Assembly: GCF_036884655.1 (NCBI RefSeq)
Contig: NC_088335.1
Span: 47,683,001-47,747,000 of the forward strand
Direction of reading: 5' to 3'
DNA length: 64,000 bases
Source: Musa acuminata AAA Group
Lineage: Eukaryota > Streptophyta > Magnoliopsida > Zingiberales > Musaceae
A model generated the notes under the pieces. That model had not been told where the DNA came from. It did no database searches and worked only from the letters and a program-made list of their open reading frames with translations. Position 1 is the first letter of the stretch. Every line of letters starts with the position of its first letter. The position numbers and the translations under genes are program-made. Below are positions 1-20,969 of the stretch, piece by piece.

Positions 1-2029
1 TCAATGGGCCAAAAGGCTTGCCAACAAAGTATCTACTTGATTCTCTAAGACTGGTCTCACTCAAATTCTGCTGCCCCCTTACACTGCTGATATGTAAAAT
101 ATCAGGGGCGTGTGAATCCAACTGGCATCTAATGTCTGCATCTCTCTTCAGCTGATCACTCATTTCCCTACATTCAAATCCAGAGCAATCTGGGCTGTCT
201 AGTCGACATTGTTTGTTGTGCTGACAACCCTAAGGATGTCTGAAGTTTGTGTCACCTAAAATGTTGCTGACTCTGTAGATACCAAGGCAAAAGCACATAA
301 CTAAATTGGATCTTTTGTGGCCAGCATTTTCCATGTAGGTGACTGGTTCTGGAATCCTTGCGATTGCTTAGTGGCTGACAAAGTCAGAGTGTCAGTGGTT
401 TCCGAATTCCATTGCCAACAGCTAGCTAGATGTTTTACTAGATGTAGAACATCTTGTACTTCAGCGGAAGTCGACTAGGTTTTTGTATCAAACAGACAGA
501 TTCATGTACCTTACCAAAGTCTGCTCTCGATTTGTGTATTATTAATTTGTTAAGAGATTGGTAAACTGAACATAATTTTATTCCTGGATAAAATAAGAAA
601 ATTTATAGATCGAACAATCTGATTTTACCTAATCAATAAAATTTCACACTAACTTTTCTGATCTACAGCAAGTTTTCTATTTTAAGCTTCAAGTTTGGCT
701 GTTGATCTACAACAATGAAGTGCATTTCTCAGTCATCAGATGTTCTAAAACCTTGTTGCATGTCTGAAAATTATTGTTGCAATGCTTGAGCAATTAAATA
801 AAGTACATTGTGGATCTTAAATTCTGCAGCTACCTCATGATCTCTTTATTACACTATTGTTTAGAATTTTCTTTTGTCTGGTATTTGTACTGCTGGTTTT
901 AGTGGCTAGCAATCACACAAAACTGAGCAAGGTCTTTCTACTGAAGGTCTGCAACAAGAGTTCACAGCAAAGATACATATCCATTTTTGTCTTTCATCTT
1001 GTCCCCTGTGCTCTGATGACTAGGAAAAACTGGCATTCGGATGACTCGATCAAAATGTAATCGTTTATCACACAGGAAGATGAGTATTCATTCATTCACA
1101 GGAGGACAAGCTCATCATAATGGAACTTCCTGTAGTCCTGAACTTTATCATGTGTTTTCTTTTCTTTTTCTTTTTCTTTTTTTTTCCTTATAATACACCT
1201 GCAGGTTGAAGCAATCCCTGGTAAATGAAAGTTGCGGCAAAATGTGATTGATCGTATGTTGCAGCTGAAAAGGATGAGCATATTGTGTTTGTGGATTGTC
1301 GAGTGATGACCCTCCTTTTTGGTAGGTACAACTAGGAAGTGAGGTTGTGGCATGGATACTACTGATATCTGTTACTATTAATATTATTATCTTTCATAGA
1401 TCTTTTTTAGTGTTATAAATTTTAGTCTTAAAAAAATTTATATTAAATTTTTATAGTTGAGACTTCTTTTGTATTTCGGACCTAAACTTTAAGATCTATA
1501 TAGTTATAAAAGTGAAACATTTAATCTCATTTATTATAATGTCATCGCTTTTACATACGGAAAAGATATAGATCAAGTCGAAATCACCTTTTTACCTATC
1601 ATTTTTATGTCATTCGTACATGTATTGTCACGTCCGTCGGTAAAATCGATAATATTATAATAAATTAGGTTAAATATTTTATTTTTATAATTATATAAAT
1701 TTTAATATAAATTTTTTAAGTCTGATGATACTAAAGATGTCTAACTATAAAAAATTTTAATATAAATTTTTTAAGCCTAAACCGATGATACTAAAGAAGT
1801 CTAACTACAGACAAACGATAATTAGTAATTAGTTCAATATATAATATAGATGAATCAGAAGACAAGTCTGTATGTGTTTTTTTCTTGTGAATCTTCTAAC
1901 TAGTAAATGAAAGTTTTTATGTGATTGAATTTAAGCAGCAACTGCAAAAGGATTATTAGATTCTGTCTGTGGATTCCAAAGTCATCCCTCCTCAAAATAG
2001 CTACAACTGGGAACTGGGACAAATTATTT
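1..2029. other. Intergenic, no recognised gene
   Basis: No recognised protein gene. One frame is open from base 3 to about base 152 and could be the tail of a gene beyond the left edge, but I see no family motif in it. The stretch 1380-1860 is very AT-rich and contains a locally repeated phrase (attttaatataaattttttaag around 1705-1775). Short open frames near 857-1060 and 1096-1353 are low-complexity and unsupported. Confidence 0.5.
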
Positions 2030-2142
2030 CACTCTTTTATTTGCACCAATTAACTCTTACATAATTCTATCTATATTTGAATTAAAAAAAAGCAAACAAT
2101 ATATTAGTTATTAATAATGAAATACCAAAAGAATACAAGCAG

Positions 2143-2226
2143 GTCAGGATGGTCGAGTGGTCTAAGGCGCCAGACTCAAGTTCTGATCCTCGTGAGAGGG
2201 CGTGGGTTCAAATCCCACTTCTGACA
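2143..2226 (+). tRNA. tRNA-Leu (anticodon CAA), copy 1
   Basis: An 84-nt class II tRNA. The acceptor stem pairs GTCAGGA with TTCTGAC, the anticodon loop CTCAAGT gives CAA (Leu UUG codon), there is a long variable arm (CCTCGTGAGAGGG), and the T arm is GGGTTCAAATCCC. No intron. It differs from copy 2 at two sites: GGTCGAG instead of GGCCGAG in the D arm, and TTCTGA instead of TTCTGG, which unpairs the first base pair of the anticodon stem. A T-rich stretch follows after a few bases, as expected for Pol III termination. It may be slightly impaired by the stem mismatch. Confidence 0.9.
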
Positions 2227-2579
2227 TTATTTTTATTTTTTATTTTTTTTTATTTTATTTTATTCTTTTTTTTTTCTTTTTGAACAGAAAATTAACAGTT
2301 GCAATATTTATTTTATTGTTTTAAAGTGGACCACTTAATTCCTTTAAAGAAAAGAAAAAAAACACTGATGATATTTTATTGAAGGACAGAAATAATTTTA
2401 TTTTATTGCCTCTCTATGTATGCATTCACCGAACTCTTACATAATTTCACTCTTTTATTTGCACTAATTAACTCTTACATAATTTTATCTATATTTGAAG
2501 AAACAATACAAGAATATACTTGTTTAATTCTTTTAGTTTAAGTTATAATAAAAATAATATACCAAAAACTTACAAATAA

Positions 2580-2663
2580 GTCAGGATGGCCGAGTGGTCT
2601 AAGGCGCCAGACTCAAGTTCTGGTCCTCGTGAGAGGGCGTGGGTTCAAATCCCACTTCTGACA
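2580..2663 (+). tRNA. tRNA-Leu (anticodon CAA), copy 2
   Basis: An 84-nt tRNA-Leu with a fully paired anticodon stem (CCAGA/TCTGG), loop CTCAAGT (anticodon CAA), long variable arm and T loop TTCAAAT. The internal A box (GGCCGAGTGG) and B box (GGTTCAAATCC) are intact. It is followed at once by a long T run that should terminate Pol III. This copy looks canonical and is probably the functional member of the pair. Confidence 0.95.
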
Positions 2664-2890
2664 TTGTTTTTTTTTTTTCTTTTTGTTTTTTTTTTCTTTT
2701 TTTTTTGCTTTTCTTTTTATTTTCTTTTTCTTTTTGTTTTTATTTTTATTTTTATTTTTATTTATCTTTTTTATTTTTGTTTTTGTTTTTGTTTTTGTTT
2801 TTGTTTTTGTTTTTGTTTTTGTTTTTGTTTTTGTTTTTGTTTTTATTTTTATTTTTATTTTTATTTTTATTTTTATTTTTATTTTTATTT
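2664..2890. repeat. T-rich hexanucleotide repeat (TTTTTG)n/(TTTTTA)n
   Basis: Directly after tRNA copy 2 lies an impure T tract, then about eleven TTTTTG units (about 2775-2842), then about eight TTTTTA units (to about 2890). The equivalent place after copy 1 has only about 55 bases of T-rich sequence, so the array grew after the duplication. Predicted peptides here are low-complexity and not genes. Confidence 0.9.
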
Positions 2891-3041
2891 GTGAACAGAA
2901 AATTAACAGTTGCAATATTTATTTTATTGTCTTAAAGTGGACCACTTAATTCCATTAAAGAAAAGAAAAAAAACACTGACGATATTTTATTGAAGGACAG
3001 AAATAATTTTATTTTATTGCCTCTCTATGTATGCATTCACC

Positions 3042-3821
3042 TTCTGAACTCACTTAAGAGACTTTGAGCTTTGCATGAATGCCTCCAACCATAAACCAAA
3101 TTTTGATTTGATCATCCAAAGGGTATTACTATGAGATGCAAATAGTTTTTTTTCGTAAGAGCAGATTAAAGTGAAATCATTTTTGCAACATCAGGTTGTC
3201 GATCAAAGATGACGGTATCGTATAAGCACTAAAAAGCAGTCGATCCGCAAAAAGATAGAACGAAAACCAAACTCAAAAACCGCATAACATAAATTAGTTT
3301 CCGTATCAACATCACAAATTTGCCATAAAGTTCAATTTCTTAAAACACAAGTCCTATAGAAAATTTGATTAAACTACATAGGCAAAAAAAGATAGACAAC
3401 AGTGCAGGAAAATTACTACTCCTTTATTTACAAGCACATCAATTGTTGTTGCAAAGTCCAGTGCATAATATGATATTTGACTGAGCAAAACTATCAGATC
3501 AGCCACCTGAAACTTCTTTATTGAATATGAGAGTTGGATTCTTTTAGAGTGCATAATCCATTAGTCTTGCAGAAATGATGAGAAAACAAAAATCCTACAA
3601 GAAATTTCCTCCTCGGTTTCACTTAGTTTCTCTAACATTACAAGAAATAGCTGGTTATTGTGTATGAAATGAAAACTGCTACATCACCAGGAGATTTATT
3701 AAAATCTATAGCACTAAATATATCAACCACTCGAAACTTTATAAGGATAGGAACAATTTGGGTATGGTTGATGAAAAAAGGCCCTCCATGGAAGAACACC
3801 TGAACTAATTTTTGAAGTCTA
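3042..3821. other. 3' flank of the agmatine deiminase gene
   Basis: AT-rich sequence between the tRNA duplication and the stop codon of the minus-strand gene. It should contain that gene's 3' UTR. Nothing else is recognised. Confidence 0.5.
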
Positions 3822-13125
<9,304 letters not shown>

Positions 13126-15354
13126 CCCTCCCACTTTCCACTGCCCCCTCTCTCCTCCGGTGACTTCTCGCTCTTGCCTCAGCCGCCCGTGTCCCAGTAC
13201 GAGAGAAAGCCGAGGCGGTCCGGAACGCATATGAGCGGGCCCCGGCCGTCGATACATCGAATCCAAACTCCGCGGTAAGATATAGGCGTCATTTCTTCTT
13301 TTTTTTATTTTTCTTATTTCTTCGTTCTCCGATTGCATCTGATTTGTTTAAATTGAACCAATTAATAACAAAATTATTAATAGATATGAATGAAAAATAG
13401 ATATTCAATTCAGATTTATAATGAATTTAGATTATTAAATAGTTATTTTTGTTTGCTAGAGAATTTACTTAGTATATTTTTTTTAAATAGATAAATATAT
13501 ATTATAGGTTTATTATTAGTTATTTTCAAATTTAACTTTTCCTTGGTTTTTTCTTTTCTTCTCTAGTTATAGGTGCAATAGAAAATATTATTGACGTTTT
13601 GATCAATTTAATATAGCCCGGACTCTGTATGCACAGGATAATCCGAGGTGAAAGCATCAAACTCTTTGAAGTACCACTTATGTAAAGATTGAGATTAAGA
13701 GAAATTTTTCGAGCTGATTCCTTTGATGCCCAAATTAGTAATACAAAGTGTGAGTACAAACAAAAATACCCAAAAAAAAAAAGGTAAGTTGAGCATTCAT
13801 AACTACTTGTAAAATAGATTAGAAGGAAGAAGCTTCTCATTACTTCTGGTTGCAAAAGATAAGAAGAAAACTTATAATTATCATTCTAATCATAATTGAT
13901 CAAAAAAGAAAACTTACGATTATTTGCTTTAAACTTTCCCTTTTTTTTTTCTTTCTAGACATCATGTGACGATTATATATTGATGATTAGTCGATAATAT
14001 ATTCTCTGTTAATTATCATTTATCATCTCTAAAAGATGAAAAGCATGAGAATATCAAGGAACTAAATCGATTCACTGTTTTAAAAAAATAATTACACTAG
14101 TATCTACAAAAATGTTGTATATATGTAATTTTTTAATAGAGGAGCATCATCTGATTAGAACCAGTTCGTAAGGAATTTTGTAAGTAAATTGGAGAGGAAT
14201 AAAATAATAAGAATATATGTTAGATTTATTTTTTTTATTATTTATATAATTATATTTGTTTTGGTGAAATCATCAAAGGCTCTTTTTTTTTTCAAATCAC
14301 ACTGAATATTTCTAAACTTTATAAATAGACATATATATATCCTTAATTTATAACTTAATTTTAAGAAAATATTTTTACTCATTGCCTATAAAGATAGATG
14401 AGGAAATGGGATGAATTTATGATCAAATAAAAAATACTGAGAAATAGTTTTTGACGTTTGTTATCATGATTTAATATTTTATAATTATATATATATTTTT
14501 TAATATCTCATAAAATATCAATTTTTAAGTTAATTACATTAATGTTATATTTTATACCTCCGTAAACTACTGATATATGAGCGATAGAGAGAGTCGACAA
14601 TAATTTGTAGATGGAGGCTTTTGGGAAAATAAAAATTAGAGAATAAAAATAAAATTAGAGAGATTATAAATAATAAAATATTATTTTATTAATTTTTAAA
14701 AATATAAAATATCCATATGATAATAATCATTATGAAGACACCTTACAAAAGCTTTAGCAAATCTACATAAAATTTAGTAAAATTATGGTCAATTAAAAGA
14801 TTTCTTGGAGAGAAAAAAAAATGTAAGGTGTGATTAGGAGGTTCTTTGCGTTTATTTTGAGCTAAAAACATCTAAGAATGAGACGTTTATATTATATTGT
14901 TTTCTAAAAATCTTGCAACGGACCAAAAATTCATTAAATGTTATCCGATCTTACACTCGGAGGAAGCAGCGGTGCTAAAATATCGAGTTCCAGCACGAAT
15001 CTTACAGATTGATGAAGTGGTGGTGCCCATCTCAATATACTTTTGCTACCCGTTATTCGATCACCTATCACGATTACCTCGGTGACAAAGGGCAGCGGGG
15101 ATTCATTCTCCAATCATCGAATGGTAGAAATTTGGGTACATAGAAGGTGGGTAGAAAAGTTATTCTCATGGTCCTAATTTCGAGGGCCACAGGTCGCCAC
15201 GCTGCGATATCTCGAACTCGTCCCTCCGAACGAGTGGCGTGCACGAAATCCGCGGTGTGAAGAAGCGACATCCGGATTTCCATATACATTCGCGTGTAGA
15301 GGAGTGAGAGAGCACATCGTCTCGGGCTTCGTCTTCTTGTCCGAATCGACCGCG
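13126..15354. promoter_or_regulatory. Intergenic region between divergent genes
   Basis: A 2.2-kb region between the agmatine deiminase (leftward) and ferredoxin-thioredoxin reductase (rightward) start codons. The first 150 bases and the last 300 are GC-richer and probably hold the 5' UTRs; the middle (13,290-14,900) is very AT-rich. Both promoters must lie here. I could not assign a TATA box with confidence. Confidence 0.5.
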
Positions 15355-18300
15355 ATGAGCATCCAAACCGCATTCCGTGGCGTCGCGCTTCCGAGCCTCA
15401 CTCCCGCTTCCTCGTCGCCCCATCGTCCCCCTCGTTCCATGATTCGTGCAGAAGGTTTGCTCTCTTTAACTCTCTCTCCTGACCTTCAGCGCCTTGATTG
15501 ATTCAAGTATTGGTCTCTCTCTCTCTCTCTCTCTCCTTTTCCTTTTCTGAATTGAAGGGTTTGATTTAATTGGTAACCTTTAGGAGCTCAGAGGTTGACG
15601 TGCGGTTTTCTGGATCTTCCTTTGTGACGATTCAGCTCATTTTTAGGAATTCTCGTGCAAAAAAACCCTAGAAATCACATTTTTTTCAGGGAGGAACAAG
15701 TTGCTGTTTGATGAAATGCGCTTAACCATACCGTTGCAAGCTACCGTTTTGGTATTGCGGGATTGTGGTACAAATTGGAACAAAAATAGTTGTACTATCA
15801 CTAGCATTCATACATAGAGGAAATTAGATATTTAGAGTTCGCAAGAAGTACTAACTATTAAAAATAGATAGATCATATATGAAAGTTCTTATCAGATAAT
15901 ATTAAGCCTTGTAAATGCTATATATTGTCCGTACATGCTATGGAACAGTTTTAACATTTGAATTTTTGTAGTGGAGCCATCTGATAAATCTGTTGAGGTT
16001 ATGAGGAAGTTCTCAGAGCAATATGCCCGTCGTTCAGGAACTTACTTTTGTGTTGACAAAGGAGTCACTGCTGTTGTTATCAAGGTAATTCTAAAGTATC
16101 AATCGCATATTTATTTGTAGTGCTTGAGTCATTTTTATGTTATTGGTTCCTCTGTGGCTGTATAATTTACTAGGAACAATTTGCATCCCTACTCATTTAT
16201 TAAACATCTAATCTTTAATGAGCATGTTAAAATTAATGATACTGTGTCTTTTAAGTTTTTAACTATTTATTACTATGATATTCTACTACCAAGCATACTC
16301 CAGAGTTTTACAGCTTTTCCTACAAAGATATAAATTCTTTAGCATATGATCAGACACAGAGAATGGTAAGAAGAATGCAGATTCATTCATGTACCATGAT
16401 GAAAGTCTGCTTATACCCAGCCTTTCGCAGTTGAAAGTCGAAAATTTTTAACTAGCTGAGTTTCTGGAGCAAAGTTGCCTTCTAGATGCTTTTGTCTGTG
16501 AACTAGATGCTTTTATTTTAAAATTCACTAAAGAAAATGATTGCTATCTGTGTGAAGCATGAACCTTCATGTTGAGGATCAGGTTTGTTGAAGCATCTAA
16601 CTCGTAGATCCTTTTTCACCTGTTTCTTTCCACAGAACTAAAGAATTTTTTACTTCCATAATTGCTGCTTGACATAATCATACATAAACTGCTATTTGTA
16701 GTACTGTATCACATACTACTACTTTGTTGATATTGTTATTCTTGAACATCTAAAAGGTTGAATGAGGACTTGATCTTTCTTCTTTAGGTTAACCAGGCTT
16801 CTACTTTCGCCCTATATTAATTTGCTGTCCACCCAATCACCCAGCCAAACTGTTTTTTATAGTTACAACTATATGGCTGTATAAGAAAACATACTGCCAT
16901 AGCAGGATATTGTATTTATACAGCTATATAAATATATAGCCATATGTATATCTGTAATAGATGGGGGCAAGTTAAGTTGCACCCTCAAACCAAGGGTAAT
17001 GATTGAATGATTCATAGAAGAAAAAAGGAGTGGGGATAAAAATTTCTGTCATTTAGGCTTTTTCCTTAAAAATTGGTCATACCGTCATAGAAGGGCCCTT
17101 ACATCAATAAGAATCAAATCAGCTGCTTCTTAATAACTCCACAAGCTGAGCCAACTGATCTTTAAAGTATAGCCTTCAAAATTTTAAATTAGTAACAATG
17201 TAATGTAAAATTGATTTTTTTGCATTATTTTTAAGAAAAAATTATGCTTTAGCTCTTTTTCTTAACCTACTCATGCGTAAAACATCAAAACTATCATTGT
17301 AATGAATTTCTAGATACTAGGAGTGCCAACATACATGTTTACCTATGACTTGATAATTGCCTCTTGATAAATTAAGTTTGTAGCTAATTGCATCAGTGCA
17401 TGCCACATGATCTTGATAGCAGCACAATACTCGGATGCCTTCTCTTGCAATGGTCACAGCAGTTCTTTGTTGGCCGTACACATGTGGAAATAGGTTAATG
17501 ATGGAGTATACAAAATCTGCAACATTGTTTATTCTGATGGGACTTAGACTATTTAGTATACTACTAAATCTTCTTTTACTAATCTATGGTTTTGCCTATA
17601 GCTCTTGGTTAAGAAATTTCTGTAATTGCAAGTGTTGTTGGATGCACTGGTTGTAGGAATTATATATTGATCTTTTGTCTCTTGTTTCAATTTTTTTTAT
17701 TCTATTATCTGGATTTCATTAAGACCTTGACTACTGCAAAGAATACAAGCATTTTGTTGAGCTAAGAAGAACTATCAACTTCCACAGGGGCTTGCTGATC
17801 ATAGAGACTCAGTGGGGGCACCTTTATGTCCTTGTAGGTAAATTCTTAAAAATATATATTTTTAAAAAATTTAGATTATTGGCCTATCTTCTATGCACTG
17901 AGGTATGTTGTTTGGCACAACCTATGCATCAGGCATTATGATGACAAAGCTGCTGAAGTAGCACAAGGATTTTGGAACTGCCCATGTGTACCCATGCGAG
18001 AGAGGTGCTAATACTGATACAACTTTCTCTAGAAACATATTGTCAAGCTGAGAATGAAGTTTATTATTTTTTTGTTGATTAAATTTTAGAATCTCAACTT
18101 TGAACTTTTTAGAAGGTCTGGGAATCCATTTCACTGCATGATTTCAGATTTTTTGACCGCAAATGGGAGTTTAAGATATAATTTTGTTTTTTGATATCCA
18201 AAATAGATCTTAACTTGTTCACATGATCTAAATCCATCCCTGTTGTCACATTCTCTAACAACTTACCTAGCAACAGATGACGAACAGCTTGGAATTATCT

Positions 18301-19684
18301 AATTTATTATTTGATTTGAACAAAATGGTCTTTTTAACTAGTTAACTTAGATGTTAATTCACAATGACTTGGTCTTTTATTAATGTGGTATTTTATTTGA
18401 TTTGAACAAAATGGTCCTTTTAACTAGTTCTTAGATATTAATTCACAATGACTTGGTCTTTTTATTAATGTGGTGTTTTATTTGCTTCATTTTCTTTTGG
18501 ATAACTAATAAATAATGCTCCTTATGTGGTAGTCATACACTTGAGTGAAGTCTCTGTTGAAATATTATTTATTTTGGTAAATAATTTACTCCATGATATC
18601 TTTTAATATATCGTTGTGACTGTGCAGAAAGGAGTGTCATTGTATGCTTTTTCTCACACCTGACAATGATTTTGCTGGGACAGAGCAGGTATGTGATAAA
18701 TCATTAGCTTTTGCTTTTGTGAATGTGTTTCTCGTTATTGCATCTGGACAGTCTGATTTAAATGACTCTCTCTTGGAGATACAGGTTGAAGTTCTGTTGG
18801 ACCACATAATTACCTTCTACTTAGGATAAAGTTAAAGTTGAAGTTCCGTTGGACCACATAATTACCTTCTACTTAGGATAAAGTTAAAGATTATAATATC
18901 CTGTAGTGTAGCTTATTCTTTTGCTTCGAAACCTTGTGTTCATTTTGCCCTATTATTGAAAATATTAGAAGATGTTATCTTGTGTTGTAGCACATGAAGA
19001 TACAATAATCGGAAATCAATATAATCTAAGTGATTTCACGCCTTTTAATCTTTCACAAACAGAAAAAGTGATTGCTAATAACAGCATTCATTAATTTCTG
19101 TGCTTACTTAAGTGCTCAATGTTGACAATCTGAAATTAGTGGGAAAATATGATGACAATAGGTGTACTAAACATTTCAATCTTTCGTTTGAATTCTGTTA
19201 ATGATTTGAAGTCTTTTTACTGGTAAGTTGAGGTGGTTTTTCCATCTCCACAATCATTTATGCAAACTGATTCCTCAAGTTCTTAGAGCTGTTTTTGGAC
19301 TTGGTTAAAAAAGATTATGGGTATTCTCTAAGTCTCCTTTTAGACATTCATAGTTGAAGTAGTTGATTTTTTTATATTGCTAACAGTAATTAGTTGAAAG
19401 GTGCAGTAATTTTTTATATGTATACTTGTGTTGTAACATGTGGCCTATTATCTGCATTCTCTGTGCATGCTAACTAACATCTAATAGGAAACCTCAGCTT
19501 AATGTTGAATGGCAAGAAATTAATTTTTATTATCAAACCCGATGAATTGTTCTATTACACATGTTTGTTATATAGGAAGTGTCCGTTAATATTTTCTTCT
19601 TTCCACTTTGCTCGTCAACTGTTGTTTATTTTCTTTCAGGCTATCTCCTTCGAAGAGATCAAGGAAACAACATCCAAGATTTAG
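15355..19684 (+). CDS. FTRC: Ferredoxin-thioredoxin reductase catalytic chain, chloroplastic
   Basis: The catalytic (beta) subunit passes electrons from ferredoxin to thioredoxins in the chloroplast stroma and so couples light to enzyme activation. Exons: 15355-15454, 15972-16084, 17788-17837, 17933-18004, 18628-18688, 19640-19684. They join in frame to 146 aa, the usual length. The first about 35 residues are Ser/Arg/Pro-rich, as in a transit peptide. The mature part contains EQYARRSGTYFCVDKGVTAV, then CPCRHYDD (Cys 85, 87), NCPCVPMRER (Cys 104, 106) and KECHC (Cys 115, 117). By analogy with the known enzyme, six of these bind the 4Fe-4S cluster or form the redox disulphide (87/117). The start at 15355 was chosen because the open frame upstream adds only 17 residues without support. 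All key residues are present. Confidence 0.95.
15513..15535. repeat. (CT)n microsatellite
   Basis: A run of about 11 CT units in intron 1 of the FTRC gene. A telo-box-like AAACCCTA occurs about 130 bases further on, near 15664. Confidence 0.85.
18307..18480. repeat. 86-bp tandem duplication in FTRC intron 4
   Basis: Two head-to-tail copies with an 86-base period, each containing ttatttgatttgaacaaaat and cacaatgacttggtc, with a few substitutions and small indels between them. Confidence 0.85.
18785..18888. repeat. 52-bp tandem duplication in FTRC intron 5
   Basis: Two copies of a 52-base unit (18785-18836 and 18837-18888) that differ at one base (gttctg versus gttccg). The near identity points to a recent event. 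Confidence 0.9.
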
Positions 19685-20969
19685 CCACCTTTTGCTATCC
19701 TGAGTATCCTTATGTATCCACTATATTTGATCATATAGCAACGAAGAAAACTGGCATTCTTGTTTCCTGCTTTCAATATCTACTGTAAGGTAGAAAAATT
19801 CTCAAGCTTGTAACCTTCTGCAAACATGGTGGATGTTGTGTTTATAGTTCTAAGGAATCTATGAGCATCTTGCCCTAGATCATCAGCCATCTTCTTCCCC
19901 AGCTTGAACATTGAAGACGTCGACATGAATCACGGAAAATTTGAAGAAAAACTTCTCTGTTCATAAATGTAACCATTTGCCATCAAGAATATTCATCATA
20001 TGTACTTTAAATGGCTGTTGATGACATGGGTTTCTTTCTGATCTCATCACAGCTGCTAGTTGTCCAGAGTCATGTATGCACAAATTTGACATGGTATTAT
20101 TCACTCTATTCCTATATGGTGCGAGGAGAGTGTATTATCGCTTTATATAGAGCAATCACTTAAACACAACCTCTCTATTTTTTTGGGTAATTTAAAAATA
20201 AAAAATAATTTTGTATAACGTTGAGGCAAATGCAAAGTAACGAAACGGTCACTTGACAATTGCATCGTCAATGATGCAAATACAGAGTGATCCTTACATC
20301 TTATCGTCACTCTTTTCATCCACTATAATCACCTACGGTTCTTAACAATGTCATCATTGATATTGTCATCATTGATATCGTCCGTCATTAACCTGGGTGA
20401 ACTTTAAAACTCTCATCGTTGCTCTTATCGTCTATAATACTCACTCGTGATTTATATATTTTATTTTTATGATTATAGAGATATTAATATATTTTTTTAA
20501 AAAAATTAAATTACTAAAAGTATTTAGCTAAGATGGGTAGACAAGTTTTCTACATGGAAACAAGTGCAACAATTAGTCCTCATCAGTTTGTACAGTGCTA
20601 ATGACTACAATATGATTCTTAGATTAAAGAACGGTACCCACAACAAACTGTTTCTGCCGCTTCCCCGTCTCACTTTATCTCTCCCTCCTTTTCCTTTCTC
20701 GATGTACCTCTATTCCTCCCTCCCTCCCTCACTTTTCTTAGTTCTCCTGCTGTTTCTCTTTTAACGGAAGCCGATCCCTGAGCGATTTCCAGGCGAATCC
20801 CTTCTCGCCCCCTCTTTTCCCTCACTCCCTCTCTCGCTTGCCCTCTGCCAACCGATTTCTAGGGTTTCTCGCGACCAGGAACTAATCAAGGTGCAGCTGA
20901 TCTTCCCCTTTTCCTATACATTTAGGTGCCGATCGACCCGGCTTGTGAGAGGAGGAGGAGGAGTGGGAG
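19685..20969. other. Intergenic between FTRC and the SAM-domain gene
   Basis: The first 400 bases are probably the FTRC 3' UTR and terminator region. The last 300 (20,640-20,969) are pyrimidine-rich and contain CTAGGGTTT near 20859, a telo-box-like element common in 5' regions of plant housekeeping genes; this probably holds the promoter and 5' UTR of the SAM-domain gene. Confidence 0.5.

Larger units (their letters stand above)
2030..3041. repeat. Tandem duplication carrying the tRNA-Leu genes
   Basis: Two copies of one segment lie head to tail, roughly 2030-2430 and 2448-3041. Both have the same upstream block (cactcttttatttgcac... at 2030 and 2448), the tRNA-Leu, and the same downstream block (gaacagaaaattaacagttg at 2283 and 2893, running to about 2430 and 3040). 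The copies differ by scattered substitutions and by a large T-rich simple-repeat expansion present only in copy 2. Confidence 0.85.

Noticed and set aside
2586..2949. Phe/Lys-rich peptides of 88-102 residues
   Set aside because: Translations of the tRNA and the T-rich hexanucleotide array.
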